A stretch of 23,039 bases of DNA. It comes from an uncultured Lachnospiraceae bacterium. GTDB taxonomy: Bacteria; Bacillota; Clostridia; Lachnospirales; Lachnospiraceae. Under the pieces are notes generated by a model, which was not told where the DNA came from, ran no database searches, and was given only the letters and a program-made list of their open reading frames with translations. This document shows positions 13,567 to 21,084 of the stretch, one piece after another. Position numbers and translations under genes: made by a program. The number at the start of each line of letters is the position of its first letter. Within the stretch, counting starts at the first letter, position 1. The stretch is from assembly GCA_910576895.1 (NCBI GenBank), contig CAJTJZ010000013.1:22327-45365 (forward strand), read 5' to 3'.

Positions 13567-15237
13567 TTAATTTTGGCGAATGCGGTTAATTGCACTAAAA
13601 ATAGCACGAATGGAAGCTCTTGTAATATTAGAGCTAATTCCAACACCATATGTTGTTACTTTCTTTTCCTCATCCATCAAATGAATATATGCGGCTGCCT
13701 GTGCATTAGAACCTGCATTTAATGCGTGTTCTGTATAATCCAACACTTTAATTTTCATATGAAGTTCTTTTTGAAAACCTCTTTGTACTGCATCAATTGG
13801 CCCATTCCCAATCGCTTCAAAACTTTTTTCTACTCCATTATCTGTATATCTTAATGTTACAATTGTTTTTAAATTATCATCTGTTTCGGAAAGATCCTCA
13901 ATTCTAGAACCCTTATAATGCAATGGCTCTTTTTTCATAATATATTGTTCTCTAAACTGTTCCATAATTGTTTCTGGTGCAACCTCACCTTGACGTTCTG
14001 CAATTTCTTGTATTACATCTGCAAACTCTTTATGCATTCCTTTTGGCAGTTTAAAGCCATAATAGCTATCCATAACAAAGGCAACACCGCCCTTTCCTGA
14101 CTGGCTGTTAATACGAACGACTGGCTCATATTCTCTGCCAAGATCTGCAGGATCAATTGGCAAATAAGGAACTTCCCAATGTGTTAAACCTCGCTCTTTT
14201 AAAGCATTAATTCCTTTATTAATTGCATCTTGGTGAGAACCAGAAAAAGCAGTAAATACTAATTTTCCTGCATAAGGATGACGTGCATCTATTGGCATTT
14301 TATTACAATGCTCATAAATATCAATAATCTCATTTACATTTTCAATATTAAGTTTCGGATTAATTCCTTGTGAAAACATATTATAAGCAATATTTAATAC
14401 ATCCACATTTCCAGTACGCTCTCCATTTCCAAATAAAGTACCCTCAATTCTATCTGCACCAGCAAGCAAAGCCAGTTCAGAAGCGGCAACCGCCGTCCCA
14501 CGATCATTATGTGGATGTACACTTAAAATTACTCGTTCTCTATCTTTAAAATGACGACACATCCATTCAATCTGATCTGCATAAACATTTGGTGTTGTCA
14601 TTTCTACTGTAGAAGGCAAATTAATAATTACTTTTTTCTCTTTTGATGCCTCCCAAGTATCTAAAACAGCTTCACAAACTTCCAAAGCATACTCTAATTC
14701 TGTTCCCGTAAAACTTTCTGGTGAATATTCTAAAATCACTTCTCCATTGTAATTTTTCATATATTTCTTTACCATATTTGTACCATCAACGGCGATTTGT
14801 TTAATTTCGTCTTTACTCATATGAAATACAACATCCCGCTGTAATGTTGAAGTGGAATTATAAATATGGACAATTGCTTTTGGAATCCCTTGAATTGCTT
14901 CAAAAGTACGTTTTAATAAATGATCTCTACATTGTGTCAAAACCTGTACTGTCACATCTTCCGGAATTAAATCTCTTTCTACTAACTGCCGCAGAAAATC
15001 AAATTCAATTTTTGATGCTGATGGAAATCCAACTTCAATTTCTTTAAAACCAAGTTTTACTAATTCCTTAAAAAACTGAATCTTTTCTTCTACTACCATT
15101 GGCTCAATTAATGCCTGATTTCCATCACGCAAATCTACACTACACCATATTGGTGCTTTTTCAATTTCTTTATTTGGCCACTCTCTCTCTGGGTAATCAA
15201 CAACAGGTACTCTTTGATATCTTTGATAATTTAACAT
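13567..15237 (-). CDS. leuA: 2-isopropylmalate synthase, long (LeuA2) form
   Basis: Condenses acetyl-CoA with 2-oxoisovalerate as the first committed step of leucine synthesis. The N-terminal TIM barrel carries VDLRDGNQALIEPM, with the catalytic Arg37 and metal-binding Asp38, and the metal-binding HxH in SVHPHNDRGTA near 240, followed by GTLFGNGERTGNVD. The C-terminal regulatory (leucine-binding) domain ends in TTYGVGISSNITRASIRAI. The start with a PIWCSVDLRDGNQAL segment and the 556-residue length match the LeuA2 branch rather than the approximately 510-residue LeuA1. It is preceded by a leader with a strong promoter, a possible small ORF and a hairpin. No T-box is seen. Confidence 0.93.
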   Translation of the reverse strand: MLNYQRYQRVPVVDYPEREWPNKEIEKAPIWCSVDLRDGNQALIEPMVVEEKIQFFKELVKLGFKEIEVGFPSASKIEFDFLRQLVERDLIPEDVTVQVLTQCRDHLLKRTFEAIQGIPKAIVHIYNSTSTLQRDVVFHMSKDEIKQIAVDGTNMVKKYMKNYNGEVILEYSPESFTGTELEYALEVCEAVLDTWEASKEKKVIINLPSTVEMTTPNVYADQIEWMCRHFKDRERVILSVHPHNDRGTAVAASELALLAGADRIEGTLFGNGERTGNVDVLNIAYNMFSQGINPKLNIENVNEIIDIYEHCNKMPIDARHPYAGKLVFTAFSGSHQDAINKGINALKERGLTHWEVPYLPIDPADLGREYEPVVRINSQSGKGGVAFVMDSYYGFKLPKGMHKEFADVIQEIAERQGEVAPETIMEQFREQYIMKKEPLHYKGSRIEDLSETDDNLKTIVTLRYTDNGVEKSFEAIGNGPIDAVQRGFQKELHMKIKVLDYTEHALNAGSNAQAAAYIHLMDEEKKVTTYGVGISSNITRASIRAIFSAINRIRQN

Positions 15238-15281
15238 AATTACAAATCCTTTCCGACTCCTTATTTCTTGTCTTTGTCTAA

Positions 15282-15327
15282 TAGAAAGGAAACTCCTTAA
15301 AATTTCTTATTTGATAGTTTCCTTCTA
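15282..15327 (-). promoter_or_regulatory. Hairpin in the leuA leader
   Basis: On the minus strand, TAGAAGGAAACT (15327-15316) pairs with AGTTTCCTTTCTA (15294-15282), a 12-bp stem with a single bulge and a 21-nt loop. No U tract follows, so it is not a simple terminator. It lies between the leader ORF stop (15338) and the leuA start (15237). Confidence 0.5.
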
Positions 15328-15337
15328 AAACTACTAA

Positions 15338-15445
15338 TCAACGTGCTTCTTTCTTATGCTTTGGAGTCGATAGATCACGCTGTACTTCTTTATAATAAAT
15401 AATATCACAGGATCTGCTCTTTTTTGCATAGTCCCATAAAATCAT
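15338..15445 (-). CDS. Possible 35-aa leader peptide upstream of leuA
   Basis: The ORF starts MILWDYAKKSRS and ends STPKHKKEAR. It begins about 60 nt after the predicted transcription start and ends just before the leader hairpin. The composition looks protein-like (mixed polar and basic, Tyr pairs), but it has only two leucines, so it is not a classical leucine-run attenuator peptide. A GAAGGAAG ribosome-binding site is unusually close to this ATG. It is better placed for an overlapping ATG at 15436 that gives only a 10-residue peptide, so the start is uncertain. I recognise no family. Coding potential is plausible, not proven. Confidence 0.35.
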   Translation of the reverse strand: MILWDYAKKSRSCDIIYYKEVQRDLSTPKHKKEAR

Positions 15446-15506
15446 CTTCCTTCTTTCTATCAATCTATTCTTTAATTTATTGTATTAGTATTTATATAGT
15501 TTCGCT

Positions 15507-15535
15507 ATTATAACATTTGCATTTCCATTTTGCAA
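15507..15535 (-). promoter_or_regulatory. Promoter of leuA-tagG-tagH
   Basis: -35 TTGCAA (15535-15530), 17 bp, -10 TATAAT (15512-15507) with TGT directly before it (extended -10). The leader to leuA is about 260 nt. The promoter begins only 9 bp after the HPr-like gene stop, so some readthrough from the c-di-AMP operon is possible. Confidence 0.7.
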
Positions 15536-15543
15536 TCCCTAAA

Positions 15544-15840
15544 TTACATTACTTTTTCTTGTTCTAAAGGAATAATCTGTTCACCTAATCCGCCCATAAC
15601 CGCTGTTTCTAATGCTTTTAATGCTTGTTCTTCATCTTTTCCATCACATTCTAATATCATTTCTTCCCCATACTTTACACAAGCACTTAATACACTAATG
15701 ACACTTTTTGCATTATAACGCCCCGTTCCTTTACAAATTGTAATTTTACTGGAAAATTCTAATGCTTTTGTACAAAATCTTTCCGCTGGACGCAGATGAA
15801 TCCCAACTTGATTTAAAACAGTTACTTTTCCACTTACCAT
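15544..15840 (-). CDS. HPr-family phosphocarrier-like protein
   Basis: HPr is the small phosphocarrier of the sugar phosphotransferase system and, when phosphorylated on Ser46, a co-repressor in Firmicutes. Counting from the ATG at 15840, the phosphorylatable His is residue 15 (VGIHLRPAE) and the regulatory Ser is residue 46 (AKSVISVLS), exactly the canonical numbers. This supports this start over the in-frame TTG at 15867. GGGGGAAGGG precedes the ATG. The His loop reads GIHLRPAE rather than the usual GLHARPAT, and the protein is 98 residues instead of about 85-88, with a C-terminal extension. It is probably a divergent HPr paralogue rather than the main PtsH. It follows cdaR by about 120 bp on the same strand. 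Confidence 0.82.
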   Translation of the reverse strand: MVSGKVTVLNQVGIHLRPAERFCTKALEFSSKITICKGTGRYNAKSVISVLSACVKYGEEMILECDGKDEEQALKALETAVMGGLGEQIIPLEQEKVM

Positions 15841-15959
15841 AAACCCTTCCCCCTTTACTCTCCGCAAAGGATAGGTAAGGTAAACACAACAAAGAAAGCC
15901 TGTTTGCTCTGCCCGACACCTTTGCCGAGTATTTTTTATTGTTTAAAAGAACAAAATTT

Positions 15960-17177
15960 CTATGAAATCTTAATAGAAAGTTTCATTTCTTCTGAAAGAA
16001 TGATACCACTCTCTGGTTTATCAAATAAAATTGTAACTCTATGACTTCCCTTTGTCAACCTTTCCACATCTATATGAGGATTTAATTTTTGAACACTTAA
16101 TTTATTTAAGTCTTTCTGTATTCCTTGAACCATAACCTCATATGCTTTTTGACTACTTCCTCTCTCATATGTGTACCCATCTTGTTTTCCTTCCAATGTT
16201 ACATCAGAAGCTTTAAAATAAAACTTTTGTGAAACTAATCTTTCTATTTCTAACTGAACGCTAATCACTGGATTTACTTCCGATACTGTAATATTGTCTG
16301 GCAGATAATCTTCTACTTGAAATGTTTGTTCTCCACTTTCAAACCATCCTGTCAAATCAATTGGAATTACTAACTCATCAATTTTTTCTAGCTTTTTTTG
16401 CCCTCCTGCAATTACAATCTTTTTTGGTTCATATTCCATTGAGGTACAAAGATAGCCCGGCTCTGTTTCCTCTCCAAGAGAAAGTGTTACAGGAATTGTT
16501 TTTGTTTTCCTTACATTTAATTCTACTCTCGCCTGACTGACACTAAATTTTAGCTTATCGCCTTCTATTATTGTGCCATCAGAAGTATATGCTTTTGGCT
16601 CTGCTCTTGTAACAAATGTTTTCTTTGCATTAGAAACATCCACCTCTAAACGTACTTCTGATACTTTTTTTACTTGTGATTTTGCACCAGTTACTTTAAT
16701 AATATTTGGTTTTGATGTTGCACTCACCATATAATATCCATCTGCTACTGTTCCAATCTGCTGAATCACTGGTACAAAAGATGCTGTTTTCATATTTTCC
16801 AATGATACTGTTAAAGTCTGGACTTTTCCAAGTGTACAAGTTAAAGAAGGAAATTTTGTACACTCTGAATAAATATTCACAGCATTTACTACAGATAATT
16901 GCGATAAATCTGCTGTTGCACTTAAATCCTGCATTGTCACTTTATCAACTTTGCTTTTCTTTCCTGTCACCGTAATATCGACTGTTTTACCTTGTACAAT
17001 TTCATAAACCTTATCTAAGGTAGATACTGCATCTTCATGAATCACAGAAACTGGAACATTTGTAAACTGTCTTGAACGTATTGGATCATCAATATTAATT
17101 ACCATAATCCAGAACAATATAGCAAGACATAGGGATAATGCCTTTATCCCAAGATTTTTGGTAATCTTATCTTTCAC
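15960..17177 (-). CDS. cdaR: YbbR-domain regulator of the diadenylate cyclase
   Basis: Membrane-anchored extracellular protein that in Firmicutes binds and modulates CdaA. One N-terminal membrane segment (about 11-28) is followed by a string of YbbR repeats filling the rest of the 405 residues; repeated VxxTxGxKSKVDKV-like and VTGAKSQVKKV segments are visible, as is a proline-flanked final repeat. The start is GTG, overlapping the cdaA stop codon by one base (TAGTG), with AGGAAG about 8 nt upstream. The overlap indicates translational coupling with cdaA. No glmM follows, unlike the common cdaA-cdaR-glmM order. Confidence 0.9.
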   Translation of the reverse strand: MKDKITKNLGIKALSLCLAILFWIMVINIDDPIRSRQFTNVPVSVIHEDAVSTLDKVYEIVQGKTVDITVTGKKSKVDKVTMQDLSATADLSQLSVVNAVNIYSECTKFPSLTCTLGKVQTLTVSLENMKTASFVPVIQQIGTVADGYYMVSATSKPNIIKVTGAKSQVKKVSEVRLEVDVSNAKKTFVTRAEPKAYTSDGTIIEGDKLKFSVSQARVELNVRKTKTIPVTLSLGEETEPGYLCTSMEYEPKKIVIAGGQKKLEKIDELVIPIDLTGWFESGEQTFQVEDYLPDNITVSEVNPVISVQLEIERLVSQKFYFKASDVTLEGKQDGYTYERGSSQKAYEVMVQGIQKDLNKLSVQKLNPHIDVERLTKGSHRVTILFDKPESGIILSEEMKLSIKIS

Positions 17178-18043
17178 TATGCTTTCTTCCTGCCTTTCCG
17201 AAACAGTTTAATTTTTTTCATTTCTACCGTTCTATTTTGCCCTTCTATTAAAATCTCACGCAAAAGATCAACATCTATATTCTGTCTTAGCTTTCCATTA
17301 ATTGCTACGGAAATTCCCCCTGTTTCCTCCGATACAATTAATGTAATAGAATCTGTTACCTCACTAACTCCAATTCCCGCACGATGTCTTGTTCCTAATG
17401 CTTTATTTAATTGCATATTATCCGATAATGGCAAATAGCAGGTAGCAGAACTAATTCTATTTCCCCGTATTAATACAGCACCATCATGTAATGGTGTATT
17501 GTGCTCAAAAATATTAATTAACAACTGGCTTGTTACAACAGCATCTACTACAATGCCAGTACGTTCAAATTCACCAAGAGCCGTATTCATTTCTATTACA
17601 ATTAATGCTCCCGTCTTTGCTTTTCCAAGTTCTGAACACGCCCTTACTAATTCTTGAATTGTTTTTGTTGTATAACGCTCATTAGAATCTTCTGATTCTT
17701 CCGTTGCAAATAATTGCACCTTAATATTCTGTCTGCCAAGCTGTTCTAAAGCACGCCGAAGCTCTGGCTGAAAAATTACAAGCAAAGCTGTAATCCCTAC
17801 ACCCATAGTATTTGTAAATAACCATAAAATCACATTCCATTGCAGGATATAAGATAATACAAAAAAGCCAAATAGCATTACAAGACCTTTGCATAAATTC
17901 CATGCACGTGTATCTCGAATCCATAAAATCAAATGGTAAATTAAAAATGTTAAAATCCCAATCTCGATAATATCTAAAATCCCAATTGATGGAAAGGAAA
18001 CCCCTGTCAAATATCTATCTACAAAGTCCCTTACCTTTGCCAT
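17177..18043 (-). CDS. cdaA: Diadenylate cyclase CdaA (DacA/YbbP)
   Basis: Makes c-di-AMP from two ATP at the membrane; in Firmicutes c-di-AMP controls potassium and osmolyte balance and so cell-wall integrity. Three N-terminal membrane segments (about 22-41, 50-68, 73-91) precede a DAC domain with DGAVLIRGN (DGA at 187-189) and GTRHRAGIG (RHR at 219-221), both catalytic motifs intact. The 288 residues match the family. The ATG at 18043 has GAGGTG about 8 nt upstream. It is the third gene of an operon from the promoter at about 19690 and is translationally coupled to cdaR. Confidence 0.95.
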   Translation of the reverse strand: MAKVRDFVDRYLTGVSFPSIGILDIIEIGILTFLIYHLILWIRDTRAWNLCKGLVMLFGFFVLSYILQWNVILWLFTNTMGVGITALLVIFQPELRRALEQLGRQNIKVQLFATEESEDSNERYTTKTIQELVRACSELGKAKTGALIVIEMNTALGEFERTGIVVDAVVTSQLLINIFEHNTPLHDGAVLIRGNRISSATCYLPLSDNMQLNKALGTRHRAGIGVSEVTDSITLIVSEETGGISVAINGKLRQNIDVDLLREILIEGQNRTVEMKKIKLFRKGRKKA

Positions 18044-18092
18044 TCCATCACCTCATGATATGTCTTAATTTTTTTCTAATCTTATTTCATGT

Positions 18093-19178
18093 TCACTTTA
18101 TTGTTTTCTTTTCATTTTTTGTTCTATATTTTCCCAGCTTTCTATCAAAAATTTCCGATGGTTCTGCTTCAAAACTATCTTCTGTCATTTTTTCTTGATT
18201 AGAAACCTTTTGTTGCACTTCCTGTAAATTTGTTGTATTCCCTGTTACATGTTGTACATTAATCCGTTTAACCTGTTTTCTTGGTGCTGCTACTTGCATT
18301 TTTGGAACTGCCTTTACATAATAATAGTAATCATCATCATCAAACTGTATTGTTTCAATACGAGAATAGTCAAGTGGATATAACAAAAATTGTATCATAA
18401 AAGCAAGTAATACCGACACTACAGAGCCAATCAATAAAAATACAGGAGAACCGTCAATTTTAAAAATTAACTCACCTATAAGCAAAACTGTTAAAAATAA
18501 AAGACTGCCTACTAAAATAGCTGTCTGAAATGCATGAGCTATTGCCTGTATTCTAATTAAATAAACAACAATAATCACAAAAGCTATGGCTGCTAAATAC
18601 AAAAACATGGCTCGATTATGTATTAGCATATCCATTACATTTTGATAAGAAACTATCATACTTTCTAGTGTAATTTCTCCTGCGGTAGTAAAAACTACTG
18701 TTTTTAATATTTGAAATAGAAAAAAGACAATAATTCCACAACCCGCTGCAATAATTCCTGCTGGTTCTGCCAATAAACCAATTAATAATGCCAAAAGCAA
18801 TGGAACTTGCAATGACATTGCAAGCGGCATTAATACAAGCACATAACTATAACCCGGCGTAAATCGTTCAAATAAAAGAAATAATACAAGAAAAACACCA
18901 ATTACAAGAAGTGCAAGCAAAGAAGCTGCTGCATAAACATGAATTAATGCAAAACCGGCTGTAATAATGACAAAAAACTGTGCTGGTACAAAAGCAGCTA
19001 CTAGTGATGCAGCAAAAATAATCAAACCATTTTTTAAATGATGATCATAACCTAACACCTGATTAATATAAAAAATAATTATTATAGAAAGTAAAAACTT
19101 CCATAAGGGTCGCAGCAACTTTTCATAATCTCTATAAATGAGCCGCAGCTTATCCCTCCAAACTAAAATCTCTGTCAC
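18093..19178 (-). CDS. Polytopic membrane protein of unknown function, encoded upstream of cdaA
   Basis: I do not recognise a named family. About nine or ten hydrophobic segments fill residues 25-270. The charged, non-membrane C-terminal tail (about 275-361) begins with an acidic/tyrosine cluster, FDDDDYYYYVKAVPK, and is then basic and polar. The start is GTG, with a strong AAAGGAGG ribosome-binding site about 8 nt upstream. It lies 50 bp before cdaA and 23 bp after the 131-aa membrane protein, so it is co-transcribed with both. Position suggests a link to c-di-AMP signalling or envelope physiology, but the sequence shows no motif that proves it. Confidence 0.8.
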   Translation of the reverse strand: MTEILVWRDKLRLIYRDYEKLLRPLWKFLLSIIIIFYINQVLGYDHHLKNGLIIFAASLVAAFVPAQFFVIITAGFALIHVYAAASLLALLVIGVFLVLFLLFERFTPGYSYVLVLMPLAMSLQVPLLLALLIGLLAEPAGIIAAGCGIIVFFLFQILKTVVFTTAGEITLESMIVSYQNVMDMLIHNRAMFLYLAAIAFVIIVVYLIRIQAIAHAFQTAILVGSLLFLTVLLIGELIFKIDGSPVFLLIGSVVSVLLAFMIQFLLYPLDYSRIETIQFDDDDYYYYVKAVPKMQVAAPRKQVKRINVQHVTGNTTNLQEVQQKVSNQEKMTEDSFEAEPSEIFDRKLGKYRTKNEKKTIK

Positions 19179-19201
19179 TTTTCTTTCCTCCTTTATGGAG
19201 T

Positions 19202-19597
19202 TTAAATTTCTTCATTTCCTTTATAATATTTCCGTAAAGAGCGAAGATTATTGTAATATTTTCCTAGCCTTTCTCTAGAATTCTTAATTCGATAAGCAGA
19301 TAAAAAAGCAGTTACAAGCTCAGATACAACTAAAATTAGTAAATAAACAGCAAACAATAATAATCCAAATTGAACATAATTCTTTTCTGCTATATGAAAA
19401 AAATATTCTACTTTATAAGCCGCAAGCATAACAGCAAGAATTGCTAATCCAAGTGTTACATAAAAAAATGTTTTTAACATTTGAAAACGGACATAATCAG
19501 AACGATAATATTTCGCAAGACGAAAGTCCTCTTTTCCTTCTCTTTTTTCATATAATGCAAGCCTTGCCATAAGACCAATTTTTCGATTATCCAGCAT
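19202..19597 (-). CDS. Small two-TM membrane protein of unknown function, first gene of the cdaA operon
   Basis: Counted from the ATG at 19597, the 131 residues have a basic N-terminal cytoplasmic part (about 1-42), two membrane segments (about 43-61 and 76-98) and a basic, Tyr-rich C-terminal helix (KYYNNLRSLRKYY). A TTG 15 nt upstream is in frame but lies on the GGAGGTG ribosome-binding site, which is correctly spaced for the ATG. No known family is recognised. Both termini are predicted cytoplasmic. Confidence 0.75.
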   Translation of the reverse strand: MLDNRKIGLMARLALYEKREGKEDFRLAKYYRSDYVRFQMLKTFFYVTLGLAILAVMLAAYKVEYFFHIAEKNYVQFGLLLFAVYLLILVVSELVTAFLSAYRIKNSRERLGKYYNNLRSLRKYYKGNEEI

Positions 19598-19676
19598 AAA
19601 AATCACCTCCAAATTATTGATTTTTAAACTAGTCCAAGATCCAATATCTTCTATGGAAATTATCTTATTTATTTTT

Positions 19677-19705
19677 ATTCTAACATATTACTTTCTGTAT
19701 GGCAA
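19677..19705 (-). promoter_or_regulatory. Promoter of the cdaA operon
   Basis: -35 TTGCCA (19705-19700), 17 bp, -10 TAGAAT (19682-19677) preceded by TGT (extended -10). It gives a leader of about 70 nt to the 131-aa protein gene. Confidence 0.65.
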
Positions 19706-19716
19706 GACAAGAAATT

Positions 19717-20715
19717 TTATAACTCCATCGCAGTAAATGTTCCTTTTTTTGCATCATAATGAAATACTTTTCTAGAAAGAATCTCTGTTGGATCAAATGC
19801 TTCATTTACCCCTTTTAAATTCCGCAGTACCTGTAATGGTTTCATTGTCCCTTCTGGATGTATTTTGGCTTCATGAATACTTGTAAATGCAACATAAAAT
19901 CCGCCTTTTGCTAATTGTGCCAATCGTTCCTTTACTCCCGGATAGAATAAAGCAATCGCCCCATTTGTCTGCTTTGTTGTTGTAATTGTTGGTGGCATAA
20001 ACCCTGAAATATCTACCGGTTTGCTTCCAAGTGCCATAAATGCTCCTTGTGTATAAGAAGGATGATAACATTCAGCAAGTGTTGTATACATTCGTGGCGG
20101 TGCTATTACATTTGTATTTAGTAATGCATTTTCCCATACTGTATCAAAAGAAAGTTTCCATTCCTCAAAAACAGACTTTGGCACTTTTCCAGTTCCAAGT
20201 CCTTGTTCCTCACTATCATAAATCACCACATACAATACCAAAGCGATATCTCCTATTTTCTTATAAACACAATCTTTTAAATCATACTGATGATCATTAT
20301 AATTAATAGGACGAATAATCAAACGTTCTTTTACCATTTCATAATGATTCATCCGCTCTAAAATATCAACTCCTTCTGTACAATCACTTACTTCTAAACT
20401 ATTTCTAATAATATCCCATACAGCTTCCCAGTCATTTTTTTGAAATATTTGAAATAATTGATTAATGGAAAATCTACTTTCACTATGAATATTTTTGCTC
20501 TTTGGTCTTAAAATTACTACATAATCTCCAATTAAAACATCTGACTCTGTTTTATGATAACGAATATTTGTATTATGTATAAATTTCAGTTTTTTCTCAT
20601 CATTATCTGCTTGAAATCCATCTGGATAATATTCTATATTTTCTTTATTCACGCCCCATACACTTTTCTGTGAAAGAGAAACTAAAAATTCTTTTAAAAA
20701 CTCTTCATATGACAT
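19717..20715 (-). CDS. DUF5688-like protein of unknown function
   Basis: A soluble protein of 332 residues with no signal peptide or membrane segment. ERLIIRPINYN, the LKDCVYKKIGDIALVLYVVI block, the ENALLNTNVIAPPRMY segment, and the ending NEAFDPTEILSRKVFHYDAKKGTF resemble the DUF5688 proteins common in Lachnospiraceae; this is recognition by eye. The frame extends upstream to 20793, but that extension runs through leader hairpins. GGGGGA lies 6 nt before the ATG at 20715, so MSYEEFLKEF is the true start. No function is known. A terminator-like hairpin stands just upstream of its ribosome-binding site. Confidence 0.65.
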   Translation of the reverse strand: MSYEEFLKEFLVSLSQKSVWGVNKENIEYYPDGFQADNDEKKLKFIHNTNIRYHKTESDVLIGDYVVILRPKSKNIHSESRFSINQLFQIFQKNDWEAVWDIIRNSLEVSDCTEGVDILERMNHYEMVKERLIIRPINYNDHQYDLKDCVYKKIGDIALVLYVVIYDSEEQGLGTGKVPKSVFEEWKLSFDTVWENALLNTNVIAPPRMYTTLAECYHPSYTQGAFMALGSKPVDISGFMPPTITTTKQTNGAIALFYPGVKERLAQLAKGGFYVAFTSIHEAKIHPEGTMKPLQVLRNLKGVNEAFDPTEILSRKVFHYDAKKGTFTAMEL

Positions 20716-20735
20716 TTTATATCCCCCAATTCTAT

Positions 20736-20764
20736 AAAAACAAAGCGAGCTTGCTCGCTTTTGT
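20736..20764 (-). terminator. Terminator-like hairpin in the leader of the DUF5688-like gene
   Basis: On the minus strand ACAAAAGCGAG pairs with CTCGCTTTGT over a 4-nt loop with one bulge, followed by a run of T. It sits between the gene's promoter and its ribosome-binding site, so it would act as an attenuator. No competing antiterminator is obvious. Confidence 0.55.
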
Positions 20765-20772
20765 TCGAATAT

Positions 20773-20796
20773 GGTTGCAAACTCTGTTTGCAATCC
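20773..20796 (-). promoter_or_regulatory. First leader hairpin of the DUF5688-like gene
   Basis: TTGCAAAC (20775-20782) and GTTTGCAA (20786-20793) form a perfect 8-bp stem with a 3-nt loop, flanked by further G-C and G-U pairs. It lies directly upstream of the GCGAGC hairpin and parallels the hairpin at 1468-1482. Confidence 0.5.
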
Positions 20797-20829
20797 GCTT
20801 AAATAAAAAATAATGTTTGCTAATTTTTT

Positions 20830-20858
20830 ATTATATCATAACTCTTTCTTAATATCAA
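20830..20858 (-). promoter_or_regulatory. Promoter of the DUF5688-like gene
   Basis: -35 TTGATA (20858-20853), 17 bp, -10 TATAAT (20835-20830) preceded by TGA (extended -10). It is one of the strongest promoters in the window and gives a leader of about 108 nt. Confidence 0.7.
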
Positions 20859-20915
20859 AAACTTTTTTATTTTTGAATTTTATAATTTTTCTTATACAAA
20901 AATCATAATATAAGA

Positions 20916-20930
20916 CAATCGGTTGTTCAA
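20916..20930. promoter_or_regulatory. Upstream operator box (LacI-type)
   Basis: CAATCGGTTG, extended to GTTCA on the right, matches at 13 of 14 bases the reverse complement of the box at 21031-21044. Its centre is 119 bp from the centre of that box. It lies between the divergent promoters of the DUF5688-like and galactanase genes. Confidence 0.5.
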
Positions 20931-21014
20931 ATTATAAATAAATATTTGTTATATATTCATAAATAAATTATATAATTTTTGTAATAAATATACATAGTAT
21001 CTAATTTAAAAATA

Positions 21015-21023
21015 TGATATACT
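21015..21023 (+). promoter_or_regulatory. Extended -10 promoter of the galactanase gene
   Basis: TGATATACT provides an extended -10 (TG at 21015-21016, TATACT at 21018-21023) with no clear -35. The predicted start, near 21030, is immediately before the second operator box. Confidence 0.5.
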
Positions 21024-21030
21024 TTTTATA

Positions 21031-21044
21031 TGAACAACCGGTTG
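21031..21044. promoter_or_regulatory. Promoter-proximal operator box (LacI-type) of the galactanase gene
   Basis: TGAACAACCGGTTG contains the perfect 10-bp palindrome CAACCGGTTG centred on CG, as LacI-family operators usually are. It covers the predicted transcription start of the GH53 gene, where a repressor would block transcription. Confidence 0.6.
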
Positions 21045-21084
21045 CGTAACTATTTTTTCATCAAGAAAAAGAAAGGAGAAGATT

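Noticed and set aside
15241..15512. T-box riboswitch upstream of leuA
   Set aside because: No AGGGUGG-type T-box sequence and no terminator U tract in the leader.
15885..15950. Terminator between cdaR and the HPr-like gene
   Set aside because: Only a weak stem with a mismatch can be drawn and its T run is on the plus strand, where no gene ends, so it would not terminate the minus-strand operon.
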